In this document: one piece after another, positions 47,118 through 55,523 of the stretch
How the letters are laid out: the number at the start of each line of letters is the position of its first letter
Position numbering within the stretch: position 1 is the first letter of the stretch
From: Streptomyces parvulus
GTDB lineage: Bacteria; Actinomycetota; Actinomycetes; Streptomycetales; Streptomycetaceae
Reading direction: 5' to 3'
DNA: 64,000 nucleotides
NCBI RefSeq assembly: GCF_014648855.1
Contig: NZ_BMRX01000006.1
Location: 372,001-436,000 of the forward strand
The notes under the pieces: model-generated
What the model was told of the DNA's origin: nothing
The model's input: only the letters and a program-made list of their open reading frames with translations
Databases searched by the model: none
Position numbers and translations under genes: made by a program

Positions 47118-48242
47118 ATGGCAAGCAAGAGCATCAAGAAGCGCCCGAACGGTAAGTGGCGGGCCCGGTATCGGGATCTCGCCGGCAAGGAGCACGCCCG
47201 ACACTTCGAGCGGAAGATCGACGGGGAACGCTGGCTCGACGAGGTCACGGCCGCGCTGGTCACCGGGGACTACGTCGACCCGAAGAGCCAGAAGATGACC
47301 GTCGACCAGTGGTGCGACCTGTGGCTCGCGAGCTACGCGCAGCGGGAGTCGACGGAGCGCCAGGCCCGCGTGCACCTGGCGCGCATCCGCAAGGAGTTCG
47401 GGCCGCTTCCTCTGGTCGCCATCGACGAGATGGCCGTGAAGGGTTGGATGGCCAAGCTGAAGCGGGAGGGACTGTCGGACTCCTACCGCTTCGCGCTGCA
47501 CGGCCGCCTGGCCCAGGTGCTCGAGGACGCGGTGCGCGCGAAGCCGCGGAAGCTGGCGACGAACCCCTGCAGCCGGCGCACTTCACCCGGAGCGGGGAAG
47601 CAGCGGCCCTACGTTGCGACTGAGGCGCAGCTGTGGAGCCTGTATGGGAAGGCCGAGGAGAAGTACCGGCCCGCGATCCTGCTCGGGGCGTTCGCCGGCC
47701 TGCGCGTCGCCGAGGTCTGCGGGCTCCGTGTCGGCGACGTCGACCTGGACGCGCGCGTCATCAACCCGGCCGTGCAGTACCCGGCGGAGCCGCTCAAGAC
47801 CGAGATGAGCATGTCCGCGGTCCCGATCCCGGACGCGTTCGTCGGGGAGCTGAAGCGGCTACTCGACGGCCGCACGGCCGGGTGGGTGGTGCCGGACGAC
47901 GAGGGCTCCCAGCTGGGACCGTGGAAGGTCGAGCGTCACATAAGGCGGATCAGGAAGCAGGTCGCCGGCCTGCCCGACGGTTTTCGCTTTCACGACCTGC
48001 GCCACTTCTTTGCCTCGCTGCTGATCGCGGGTGGCAGCGACGTCAAGGTGGTGCAGCAGCGGCTACGGCACTCGTCAGCGAAGACGACGCTCGATACGTA
48101 CAGTCACCTCTGGCCGGACGCTGACGAGTCCACCAGGGCGACCGTCGAGCGGACCATGGGGCCCATGATCAACAAAACTGCGGACCCTGTGCGGACTGTC
48201 GATGAGTCCGCACAGGGTCCGTGCAGCGTAGAGCCCTCTTGA
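47118..48242 (+). CDS. int: Tyrosine site-specific integrase
   Basis: 374 residues, ATG 47118 after GGAAGGACGCC. N-terminal arm-binding domain (KRPNGKWRARYRDLAGKEHA), core-binding SAM-like domain (DQWCDLWLASYAQRESTERQ), catalytic domain with Arg196 (AGLRVAEV), His292-x2-Arg295 (HDLRH), His318 (LRHSSAKTT) and nucleophile Tyr328 (LDTYSHL). All active-site residues are present. Stops 5 bp before attR; it recombines the 25-bp glnA sequence. The last 15 codons contain a perfect inverted repeat (48181-48221). Confidence 0.96.
   Translation: MASKSIKKRPNGKWRARYRDLAGKEHARHFERKIDGERWLDEVTAALVTGDYVDPKSQKMTVDQWCDLWLASYAQRESTERQARVHLARIRKEFGPLPLVAIDEMAVKGWMAKLKREGLSDSYRFALHGRLAQVLEDAVRAKPRKLATNPCSRRTSPGAGKQRPYVATEAQLWSLYGKAEEKYRPAILLGAFAGLRVAEVCGLRVGDVDLDARVINPAVQYPAEPLKTEMSMSAVPIPDAFVGELKRLLDGRTAGWVVPDDEGSQLGPWKVERHIRRIRKQVAGLPDGFRFHDLRHFFASLLIAGGSDVKVVQQRLRHSSAKTTLDTYSHLWPDADESTRATVERTMGPMINKTADPVRTVDESAQGPCSVEPS
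48181..48221 (-). terminator. Hairpin inside the int 3' end, likely substitute glnA terminator
   Basis: Perfect 17-bp stem (48181-48197 with 48205-48221), 7-nt loop, inside int codons. On the minus strand it starts 25 bp after the glnA stop and is followed by CAGTTTTGTTG, an intrinsic-terminator layout. Same bases carry TGCGGACC/TGCGGACT octamers found near attL. Confidence 0.72.
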
Positions 48243-48245
48243 TCT

Positions 48246-49655
48246 TTACACGTCGAAGTACAGCTCGAACTCGTGCGGGTGCGGACGCAGCTGGAGCGGC
48301 GCGATCTCGTTGGCGCGCTTGTAGTCGATCCACGTCTCGATCAGGTCCGGCGTGAACACGTCGCCCTGGAGGAGGAACTCGTGGTCGGCCTCCAGGCGGT
48401 CGAGGACCGCGCCGAGGGAGGTCGGGACCTGGGCCACGTTGGCGTGCTCCTCCGGAGCCAGCTCGTAGAGGTCCTTGTCGATCGGCTCGGCCGGCTCGAT
48501 CTTGTTCTTGATGCCGTCCAGGCCCGCCAGCAGCAGGGCCGAGAAGGCCAGGTACGGGTTGCCGGAGGAGTCCGGGGCGCGGAACTCGACGCGCTTGGCC
48601 TTCGGGTTCGAGCCGGTGATCGGGATACGCATCGCGGCGGACCGGTTGCGCTGCGAGTACACCAGGTTGATCGGCGCCTCGAAGCCCGGGACCAGGCGGT
48701 GGTAGGAGTTCACCGTCGGGTTGGTGAAGGCCAGCAGCGACGGGGCGTGCCGCAGGATGCCGCCGATGTAGTAGCGGGCGGTGTCGGACAGGCCGGCGTA
48801 GCCCTGCTCGTCGTAGAAGAGCGGCTCGCCGCCCGCCCACAGCGACTGGTGGACGTGCATGCCCGAGCCGTTGTCACCGAAGATCGGCTTCGGCATGAAG
48901 GTCGCCGTCTTGCCGTTCTTCCAGGCCACGTTCTTCACGATGTACTTGAAGAGCTGGAGGTCGTCCGCGGCGGCCAGCAGCGTGTTGAACTTGTAGTTGA
49001 TCTCGGCCTGGCCGGCGGTGCCCACCTCGTGGTGCTGGCGCTCGACCTTCAGGCCGGACCGCTCCAGCTCCAGGGAGATCTCGGCGCGCAGGTCGGCGAA
49101 GTGGTCGACCGGCGGGACCGGGAAGTAGCCGCCCTTGTAGCGGACCTTGTACCCGCGGTTGTCCTCCAGGGCGCCGGTGTTCCAGGCGCCGGCCTCGGAG
49201 TCGATGTGGTAGAAGGACTCGTTCGCGCTGGTGGCGAAGCGGACGGAGTCGAAGACGTAGAACTCCGCCTCCGGGCCGAAGAACGCGGTGTCGGCGATGC
49301 CGGTCGACGCCAGGTAGGCCTCGGCCTTCTTCGCCACGTTGCGCGGGTCGCGGGAGTACTGCTCGCCCGTGATCGGGTCGTGGATGAAGAAGTTGATGTT
49401 GAGCGTCTTGTCCCGGCGGAACGGGTCGATGCGCGCGGTGGACAGGTCCGGGCGCAGGGCCATGTCCGACTCGTGGATGGCCTGGAAGCCGCGGATCGAG
49501 GATCCGTCGAAGGCCTGCTCGTCGTCGGGGTCGAACGCCTCGGCGGGCAACGTGAAGTGCTGCATGACGCCCGGCAGGTCGCAGAACCGGACGTCGACGA
49601 ACTTGACGTCCTCGTCCGCGATGTACTTCTTGGCGTCGTCGGCGTTCTGGAACAT
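48246..49655 (-). CDS. glnA: Glutamine synthetase type I GlnA
   Basis: 469 residues, the standard GSI-beta length, ATG 49655 after GTAGGAGGAGC. Motifs: DGSSIRGFQ near 60, [14 protein letters not shown]-type segment [40 protein letters not shown], and the adenylylation loop [10 protein letters not shown] with Tyr397, the target of GlnE. Makes glutamine in the cytoplasm. Element insertion exchanged only the stop codon and downstream sequence, so protein function should persist. Expression via the GlnR box at 49752-49789. Confidence 0.97.
   Translation of the reverse strand: MFQNADDAKKYIADEDVKFVDVRFCDLPGVMQHFTLPAEAFDPDDEQAFDGSSIRGFQAIHESDMALRPDLSTARIDPFRRDKTLNINFFIHDPITGEQYSRDPRNVAKKAEAYLASTGIADTAFFGPEAEFYVFDSVRFATSANESFYHIDSEAGAWNTGALEDNRGYKVRYKGGYFPVPPVDHFADLRAEISLELERSGLKVERQHHEVGTAGQAEINYKFNTLLAAADDLQLFKYIVKNVAWKNGKTATFMPKPIFGDNGSGMHVHQSLWAGGEPLFYDEQGYAGLSDTARYYIGGILRHAPSLLAFTNPTVNSYHRLVPGFEAPINLVYSQRNRSAAMRIPITGSNPKAKRVEFRAPDSSGNPYLAFSALLLAGLDGIKNKIEPAEPIDKDLYELAPEEHANVAQVPTSLGAVLDRLEADHEFLLQGDVFTPDLIETWIDYKRANEIAPLQLRPHPHEFELYFDV
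48248..48272. repeat. attR: 25-bp direct repeat within glnA
   Basis: The last coding bases of glnA including the first base of its stop; identical to 32930-32954. Beyond it the element supplies the final two bases of TAA instead of the native TGA. Confidence 0.93.
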
Positions 49656-49751
49656 CCAGCTCCTCCTACTCCCGACCGTCCCGCCGGGGTGGTAGATCGT
49701 TCGTGCGGCCAGTGCGGGTGGCACACGCTTCCTCGACCCTAGGGACGGGTG

Positions 49752-49789
49752 ATTTCTCTAACGTGACCCGTTTGTTTCGCAGAAGTTAA
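49752..49789 (-). promoter_or_regulatory. GlnR box of glnA
   Basis: Minus strand: TTAAC-n6-GAAAC-n6-GTCAC-n6-GAAAT, four pentamers each 6 bp apart, near-perfect to the GlnR consensus and closer to it than the glnII box. About 97 bp upstream of the glnA start. Confidence 0.92.
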
Positions 49790-49875
49790 CCGGCTTCGCG
49801 TCCAGCCTAGGCCGGATCGGAGCCCGCCACACCCCGCCGTCCCCCGCGCGCAAGGGGGCGCAGTACCGTGGTCGG

Positions 49876-50343
49876 GTGGACAACAGGCAAGCAATCGGAT
49901 CGTGGCTCTCGGGGCCCCGCGCGGCCATCGAGGAGTCCGGCGCCGACCTCGGTTACCGGGGGGAGCAGCTCGGTCTGCCCGAGGAGGGGCCGGGCTCGAT
50001 CGCCCGCCCGGGCAGGCGCATCGGCGCCCTGGCGATCGACTGGGCCCTGTGCCTCCTGATCGCATACGGCCTGATCACGGACGGCTACGACCAGGCGACC
50101 GGCAACTGGGCCCTGCTGATCTTCTTCGTGCTCAGCGTACTGACCGTCGGCACGCTCGGCTTCACCCCGGGCAAGCGCCTCCTCGGGCTGCGCGTCGTCG
50201 ACCTGGCCACCGGCCGCCCGAGCCCGCTGCGCGCCCTGCTCCGCTCGGTCCTGCTGTGCCTCGCCCTCCCGGCGCTCATCTGGGACCGCGACGGCCGGGG
50301 CCTGCACGACAGGCTGGCGCGCACGGTCGAGGTCCGCACCTGA
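49876..50343 (+). CDS. RDD-family membrane protein
   Basis: 155 residues, GTG start. RDD domain with the Arg-Asp pair (RPGRRIGALAIDWALCLLIA), two further membrane segments (LLIFFVLSVLTVGTLGFTPG; LRSVLLCLALPALIWDRDG) and GKRLLGLRVVDLATGRP, HDRLARTVEV. RDD proteins are of broadly unknown role; ion transport is reported for some. Divergent from glnA. Confidence 0.85.
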   Translation: MDNRQAIGSWLSGPRAAIEESGADLGYRGEQLGLPEEGPGSIARPGRRIGALAIDWALCLLIAYGLITDGYDQATGNWALLIFFVLSVLTVGTLGFTPGKRLLGLRVVDLATGRPSPLRALLRSVLLCLALPALIWDRDGRGLHDRLARTVEVRT

Positions 50344-50380
50344 CACCACACCCGGCGCGACGCCGGCGCGGAGACGACCG

Positions 50381-50440
50381 CGCCGGTACGGCGATGGGGG
50401 CGACCGAATCACTTCGGTCGCCCCCATCGCCGTACCGGCG
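50381..50440. terminator. 28-bp perfect inverted repeat, bidirectional terminator
   Basis: Arms 50381-50408 and 50413-50440 are perfectly complementary with a 4-nt loop (TCAC), between the convergent RDD and DUF4191 genes. Confidence 0.9.
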
Positions 50441-50458
50441 TCTCGGAGTCCTACGGGG

Positions 50459-51163
50459 TCAGCGCTGGCGCGGGTTGCCGCCGCGCGGCATGCGCATGCC
50501 CTTGGGCATCGGGCCCTTCGGCAGCGGCATGTTGCTCATCAGGTCGCCCAGCGCCCGCAGCCGGTCGTTGGTCACGGTGACCTGCGGGCCGGACAGGACG
50601 CGGGGGAGCTTGAGCATGGTCGTGCGCAGCTTCTTCAGCTCGACCTGGCCCTCGCCGTCGCCCACCACCAGGTCGTGCACGGGCACGTCGGCGACGATGC
50701 GGTTCATCTTCCGCTTCTCGGCCGCGAGCAGGGACTTCACCCGGTTCGGGTTGCCCTCGGCGACCAGCACGATGCCGGCCTTGCCGACCGCGCGGTGCAC
50801 GACGTCCTGGTTGCGGTTCATCGCCACCGCCGGAGTCGTGCTCCAGCCCCGGCCGATGTTGTCCAGCACGGCCGCCGCGGCGCCGGGCTGTCCCTCCATC
50901 TGGCCGAAGGCCGCCCGCTCGGCCCGGCGTCCGAAGACGATCGCCGTCGCGAGGAAGGCGAGCAGCACGCCCAGGATGCCGAGATAGATGGGGTGACCGA
51001 CCAGGAAACCGATCGCGAGGAAGACACCGAAGACGACGATGCCGACACCCGCGAGCACAAGACCGATCTTCTTGTCGGCCTTGCGGGTCATCTTGTAGGT
51101 CAGAGCGATCTGCTTCAGTCGCCCTGGATTCGCAGCATCCGCTGCAGGTTCCTTCCTCGCCAT
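50459..51163 (-). CDS. DUF4191 membrane protein
   Basis: 234 residues. N-terminal RLKQIALTYKMTRKADKKIG, two membrane segments (LVLAGVGIVVFGVFLAIGFL, YLGILGVLLAFLATAIVFG), then a cytoplasmic domain (WSTTPAVAMNRNQDVVHRAV, GKAGIVLVAEGNPNRVKSLL) typical of the actinobacterial DUF4191 family, which is found beside lipA. Function unknown. Confidence 0.85.
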   Translation of the reverse strand: MARKEPAADAANPGRLKQIALTYKMTRKADKKIGLVLAGVGIVVFGVFLAIGFLVGHPIYLGILGVLLAFLATAIVFGRRAERAAFGQMEGQPGAAAAVLDNIGRGWSTTPAVAMNRNQDVVHRAVGKAGIVLVAEGNPNRVKSLLAAEKRKMNRIVADVPVHDLVVGDGEGQVELKKLRTTMLKLPRVLSGPQVTVTNDRLRALGDLMSNMPLPKGPMPKGMRMPRGGNPRQR

Positions 51164-51242
51164 GGCACGAAGTCTACGTGGCCCCGAAAGCGCCGACGAC
51201 GGCAGTGCCCGGCGGGGGCGGGGAGAGGAGGCCGGGCGAGGT

Positions 51243-51458
51243 TCAGGGGCGGCCGACGACGGACTGCCCGAGCACCCGCTCCGTCTCGATCCGGTCCTTG
51301 GCGCGGCGGCGGTCCTCGAGCACGGAGGTCCAGGCGTTGCGCCGGGCGGTGCGCTGGCCGCTGCTCAGCAGCAGCGACTCGACGGCCCGCAGGGCGGTGG
51401 TGAACGACGGGATGGCGGTGGCGCGGACGGCGGTGGGGCGAACGGGCGCGGCCTGCAT
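51243..51458 (-). CDS. Small hypothetical protein
   Basis: 71 residues from ATG 51458. Basic, helical (IPSFTTALRAVESLLLSSGQ, RTARRNAWTSVLEDRRRAKD). A small gene at this position next to lipA recurs, to my recollection, in streptomycetes. A longer start at 51527 exists. Function unknown. Confidence 0.55.
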   Translation of the reverse strand: MQAAPVRPTAVRATAIPSFTTALRAVESLLLSSGQRTARRNAWTSVLEDRRRAKDRIETERVLGQSVVGRP

Positions 51459-51602
51459 CGTGGAGGTCCCCCCTCGGTACGGCTCCGGGTACGGAGACGG
51501 GTGTACGTGGTGTGATTCCAGGGTCACTGACTGGTGTTACCAGGGCGTGACCCGCCGGTCAAACGGACATGAAGCCGCGATGCCGGGGCCCGGAACGGGC
51601 GC

Positions 51603-51647
51603 GCGGCCCCGACCGGTGTCCTCATCTGCGAGGACGGTCGGGGCCGC
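51603..51647 (-). terminator. lipA terminator
   Basis: 13-bp perfect stem (GCGGCCCCGACCG at 51603-51615, complement at 51635-51647) with an inner TCCTC/GAGGA stem, 43 bp after the lipA stop. Confidence 0.85.
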
Positions 51648-51690
51648 GGAATATCGGCCATTACTGGCGAGTAGTGCCTTGTGCGTGAAT

Positions 51691-52644
51691 TCACACGGTG
51701 GCGGAGTGACGCTGCTCCATGGCCATGCCGTAGAGCCGGCCGGCGCGGTAGGAGGACCGGACCAGCGGGCCGGACATCACACCGGAGAAGCCGATCTGCT
51801 CGGCCTCCTCCTTCAGCTCCACGAACTCGTGGGGCTTGACCCAGCGCTCCACGGGGTGGTGGCGCACCGAGGGGCGCAGGTACTGCGTGATGGTGATCAG
51901 CTCGCAGCCGGCCTCGTGCAGCTGCTTCAGCGCCTCGCTGACCTCCTCGCGGGTCTCGCCCATGCCGAGGATCAGGTTCGACTTGGTGACCAGGCCGTAG
52001 TCGCGGGCGTCGGTGAGCACCTTCAGCGAGCGCTCGTAGCGGAAGCCCGGGCGGATGCGCTTGAAGATCCGCGGGACGGTCTCGACGTTGTGCGCGAAGA
52101 CCTCGGGGCGGGAGTCGAAGACCTCGCGCAGCAGCTCCGGCACCGCGTTGAAGTCGGGCGCGAGCAGCTCGACCTTGGTGCGGCCGTCGGCGCGCTCCGC
52201 CGTCTGCTGGTGGATCTGGCGCACGGTCTCGGCGTACAGCCAGGCGCCGCCGTCGGGCAGGTCGTCGCGGGCGACGCCGGTGATGGTGGCGTAGTTCAGG
52301 TCCATGGTGACCACGGACTCGCCGACGCGGCGGGGCTCGTCGCGGTCGAGCGCCTCGGGCTTGCCGGTGTCGATCTGGCAGAAGTCGCAGCGCCGGGTGC
52401 ACTGGTCGCCGCCGATGAGGAAGGTCGCCTCGCGGTCCTCCCAGCACTCGTAGATGTTGGGGCAGCCGGCTTCCTGGCAGACCGTGTGCAGCCCCTCGCC
52501 CTTCACGAGGCTCTGCATCTTCTTGTACTCGGGGCCCATTTTCGCCCGGGTCTTGATCCACTCGGGCTTGCGCTCGATGGGGGTCTGGCTGTTGCGGACC
52601 TCCAGGCGCAGCATCTTGCGTCCGTCGGGTGCGACTGCGGACAC
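51691..52644 (-). CDS. lipA: Lipoyl synthase LipA
   Basis: Radical-SAM enzyme that inserts two sulfurs into octanoyl groups on E2 and GcvH proteins; 317 residues from GTG 52644 with GGGAG upstream. Auxiliary cluster motif C-x4-C-x5-C ([12 protein letters not shown]) and radical SAM motif C-x3-C-x2-C (CTRRCDFC) are both complete; the C-terminal R-S-S-Y cluster ligand is in LVRSSYRAG. Works after LipB (downstream gene order lipB-lipA on the minus strand) and serves the pyruvate dehydrogenase whose E1 is at 62591. Confidence 0.96.
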   Translation of the reverse strand: MSAVAPDGRKMLRLEVRNSQTPIERKPEWIKTRAKMGPEYKKMQSLVKGEGLHTVCQEAGCPNIYECWEDREATFLIGGDQCTRRCDFCQIDTGKPEALDRDEPRRVGESVVTMDLNYATITGVARDDLPDGGAWLYAETVRQIHQQTAERADGRTKVELLAPDFNAVPELLREVFDSRPEVFAHNVETVPRIFKRIRPGFRYERSLKVLTDARDYGLVTKSNLILGMGETREEVSEALKQLHEAGCELITITQYLRPSVRHHPVERWVKPHEFVELKEEAEQIGFSGVMSGPLVRSSYRAGRLYGMAMEQRHSATV

Positions 52645-52727
52645 GACCGGCTCCCTAGCGTTTGATTCTTCGGCGCCTTTAAGCGTACGCCCGTTGTTTT
52701 GAATGTCCGGCGTGGGTGCTTGACGTG

Positions 52728-52797
52728 CTGGGGCTGCCGCCCCCAGGCCCCCGCTCCCGGCCTGATCGGCCTCGTCCCCAAACGCCGGACGGGCTGG
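52728..52797. repeat. Interspersed intergenic repeat, copy B
   Basis: About 70 bp matching 31045-31117, ending AACGCCGGACGGGCTGG, in the lipB-lipA gap. Same orientation as copy A. Confidence 0.7.
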
Positions 52798-52819
52798 ATT
52801 TATGCCCCCCGGCACCGCA

Positions 52820-53620
52820 TCACGCCGCCGGTGCCTTCTCGATCTCCCGGGGCTTGAGGTCCGCGTTCTCCAGGACGTCCCGCAGATGGCGCTCCGCCAC
52901 CGGCAGGACGTCCTCGATGGTCACGTCGCGGCCGAGTTCGTTCGCCAGGGAGGCGACGCCCGCGTCGCGGATGCCGCACGGGATGATCCGGTCGAACCAC
53001 TTGTTGTCGGGGTTCACGTTGAGCGCGAACCCGTGCATCGTGACGCCCTTGGCGACCCGGATGCCGATCGCGGCGATCTTGCGGTCCTCGCGGCGCTGCC
53101 CGGCGTTGGACGGGGCGTACTCGGGCCCGTTCATGCGGGGGTCGAACTCGTCGTCCGTCAGACGGGGGTCGAAGTCCAGGGAGAGGCCGCCGAGCGCCGG
53201 GCGCCTGTCGACCGGGTCGCCCAGGACCCAGACGCCGCTGCGGCCCTCGACCCGGGTGGTCTCCAGGCCGAACTCCGCGCAGGTGCGGATCAGGGCCTCC
53301 TCCAGCCGCCGCACGTGGGCCACCACGTCCACCGGGCGCGGGAGCTTCTGGATCGGGTAGCCGACCAGCTGCCCCGGGCCGTGCCAGGTGATCTTGCCGC
53401 CGCGGTCCACGTCGATCACGGGCGTCCCGTCCAGCGGGCGCTCGCTCTCCGCGGTGCGCCGGCCGGCGGTGTAGACCGGCGGGTGTTCGAGCAGCAGCAC
53501 GGTGTCGGGGACCTCGTCGGCGAACCGCGCGGCGTGCACCCGGCGCTGCTCGTCCCACGCCTCCTGGTACTCGACGGGTTCGGCGCCGAACCCCATGCGG
53601 ACGAACCGCAGCTCACTCAC
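52820..53620 (-). CDS. lipB: Octanoyl-[ACP]:protein octanoyltransferase LipB
   Basis: Transfers octanoate from acyl carrier protein to lipoyl domains. 266 residues from GTG 53620 with AGGGAGG upstream. Family motifs [17 protein letters not shown], catalytic Lys181 (RKIAAIGI) and Cys215 (IIPCGI). The open frame extends to 54070 without a ribosome site, so the shorter start is chosen. 175 bp upstream of lipA. Confidence 0.95.
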   Translation of the reverse strand: MSELRFVRMGFGAEPVEYQEAWDEQRRVHAARFADEVPDTVLLLEHPPVYTAGRRTAESERPLDGTPVIDVDRGGKITWHGPGQLVGYPIQKLPRPVDVVAHVRRLEEALIRTCAEFGLETTRVEGRSGVWVLGDPVDRRPALGGLSLDFDPRLTDDEFDPRMNGPEYAPSNAGQRREDRKIAAIGIRVAKGVTMHGFALNVNPDNKWFDRIIPCGIRDAGVASLANELGRDVTIEDVLPVAERHLRDVLENADLKPREIEKAPAA

Positions 53621-53855
53621 GGCGAGGCCTCCCTGCAAGGTCGTAAGGCACGAAGCGTGCCCAAGCCACTGTACGACCGCCCGCTCGGCGTCAGCCGGGC
53701 GGGCAATCCTCACACGATCGGATGAATGGTTCTGGAAGTGTGCGATCGGGCGCTTACTCTCCGCTACATTCACGCCGTTCACGAGGCCATAAGGGCTGCT
53801 CACAGGCGCTCCGGGCACATCGAACGGCCCGGAAGGCAGGAGACCGCACCGCACC

Positions 53856-55322
53856 ATGACGGAACGACCCGCGCAGCGCACCCCCAACCGCCAGCTCGCC
53901 GCGCTCATCGCCGAAGCGGGGTTCTCGAACGCGGGTCTCGCGCGTCGCGTCGACCAGCTCGGACTCGAACACGGCCTGGACCTGAGATACGACAAGACGT
54001 CCGTCACCCGGTGGCTGCGCGGCCAGCAGCCCCGCGGCACCACACCGGCCCTGATCGCCGAGGTCTTCACCCGGCGCCTGGGCCGCCGCCTGACCGCCCA
54101 GGACCTCGGCCTGGACGCCTGCGCCCCCGTCTACGCGGGCCTGGAGTTCGCCGGCAGCCCCGACGAGGCCGTCGACATCGTGGGCGGGCTGTGGCGCAAG
54201 GACTCCGGCAGCCACGCCGAACTGCGGAAGATCGCCTTCACCCCGGCCGGGCTCGTCGTGCCCAGCCGGGACTGGCTGATCGGCCGCGCCGACGAGCGGG
54301 TGGCCCGCGCCGAGGTGCCGGTCCGCATCCCGGCCCAGGGCCGCCCGGCGCCCCCGAGGCTCCCGGCGGTCCCGCTCGACCCCGCCCGGCGGCGCGCCCC
54401 CGCCGAGCGCGGCCCCGGCCAGAAGGTCACCGGCGGCGACCTCGCGGCGCTGCGCTCGGTCGGCGAGCTGTTCCGCAGCCTGGACGACCGGTACGGCGGC
54501 GGGCACGCCAGGCAGGCCCTGGTGCGGTACCTGGAGCACGAGCTGGAGCCGATGCTCCGGGGCACCTACGGCGAGCAGACCGGCCGCCGCCTGTTCGGCG
54601 CCGCCGCGGACCTCACCCGGCTCGCCGGCTGGACGTCGTACGACATCGCGGCGCACGGCCTCGCCCAGCGCTACTTCGTGCAGGCGCTGCGGCTGTCGCA
54701 GGCGGCGGGCGACCGGGCGTACGGCTCGTACGTGCTGGTGACCATGAGCCGCCAGGCCGTCTACCTGGGCCACGGGCGCGAGGCCGTGCAGCTCGCGCGG
54801 GTGGCGCAGCAGGGCGTCGGGACCTCCGCGCCGCCGGTCGTGCAGACGCTGCTGCACGCCGCCGAGGCGCGGGCGCACGGCCTGCTCGGGGAGGTGCGGG
54901 CGTGCACCGCCGCGCTGGTGCGGGCCGAGCGGGCGCTGGAGACCGCGCGGCCGGGCGACGAGGTGCCGCACTGGGCGCGCTTCTTCGACGAGGCCCAGCT
55001 GGCCGACGAGTTCGGCCACTGCCACCGCGACCTCCAGCAGTTCCGCGCCGCCGCCCAGCACGCGGAACGCTCGCTCCAGCTCCGCGCCCCCGTCTACGCC
55101 CGCAGCCGCCTGTTCTGCCGCGTCGTCCTCGCCACCGCCCGCCTCGGCCTCGGCGAACTCGACCAGGCCTGCCAGCTGGCCGCCGAGGCGGCCGGCCAGG
55201 CGGCCGAGATGCGCTCGGTACGCGCCGCCGAATACGTCCGCGACTTCGAACGCCGCCTGGAGCCGTACCGCGACGCACCGCCGGTACGGGGGTACCGGGA
55301 CAGGGTGGCGGCGCTGGGGTAG
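53856..55322 (+). CDS. NsdA-like helix-turn-helix/TPR regulator
   Basis: 488 residues. N-terminal HTH-like region ([40 protein letters not shown]) and [20 protein letters not shown] strongly resemble NsdA-family proteins of Streptomyces, which influence sporulation and antibiotic production. The rest is TPR-like helical repeats ([60 protein letters not shown]). Likely a developmental regulator paralogue; specific targets unknown. Confidence 0.78.
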   Translation: MTERPAQRTPNRQLAALIAEAGFSNAGLARRVDQLGLEHGLDLRYDKTSVTRWLRGQQPRGTTPALIAEVFTRRLGRRLTAQDLGLDACAPVYAGLEFAGSPDEAVDIVGGLWRKDSGSHAELRKIAFTPAGLVVPSRDWLIGRADERVARAEVPVRIPAQGRPAPPRLPAVPLDPARRRAPAERGPGQKVTGGDLAALRSVGELFRSLDDRYGGGHARQALVRYLEHELEPMLRGTYGEQTGRRLFGAAADLTRLAGWTSYDIAAHGLAQRYFVQALRLSQAAGDRAYGSYVLVTMSRQAVYLGHGREAVQLARVAQQGVGTSAPPVVQTLLHAAEARAHGLLGEVRACTAALVRAERALETARPGDEVPHWARFFDEAQLADEFGHCHRDLQQFRAAAQHAERSLQLRAPVYARSRLFCRVVLATARLGLGELDQACQLAAEAAGQAAEMRSVRAAEYVRDFERRLEPYRDAPPVRGYRDRVAALG

Positions 55323-55331
55323 CCGTCCGCG

Positions 55332-55523
55332 CCTAGGGCCTGTCGTTTGGATCATGCCGGCGTCGCGGGGCGTGGCACGCGCATCTGCGGCGTTGTCGTC
55401 GGTTGCCAACGCTCCGCGTTGTCGCCCTCCTCCGCCTTGCAGCTGCACGCACCACGCCCCGCTCGGGTGGGCCGGCAAGGGCCCTCCCTGTCAGCCGGCC
55501 TGATCCAAACGACAGGCCCTAGG
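55332..55523. mobile_element. MITE-like element with 23-bp perfect terminal inverted repeats
   Basis: 192 bp; outer arms 55332-55354 and 55501-55523 are perfect complements (core GGGCCTGTCGTTTGGATCA). The ends carry CTAG on both sides, fitting a TA or CTAG target duplication. Inner parts also pair (GCGGGGCGTGG about 55374 with CCACGCCCCGC about 55453), so the whole can fold into one hairpin. No transposase: a non-autonomous element. Its right end contains the stop codon of the following gene. Confidence 0.75.

Larger units (their letters stand above)
32930..48272. mobile_element. Integrative conjugative element (AICE-like) inserted in the 3' end of glnA
   Basis: About 15.3 kb bounded by a 25-bp direct repeat (32930-32954 and 48248-48272). 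Contents from left: GntR repressor, HTH protein, DUF6907 pair, Spd-like membrane proteins, FtsK/TraB-type translocase, candidate clt, HTH-controlled primase-polymerase and DUF927 protein, iteron-like origin, terminase-small-subunit-like gene, tyrosine integrase beside attR. Replication, dsDNA transfer and integration modules in one small element define AICEs (pSAM2 type); the Prim-Pol replication module corresponds to the RepPP class. All core modules look intact, so it may be functional. Confidence 0.92.
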
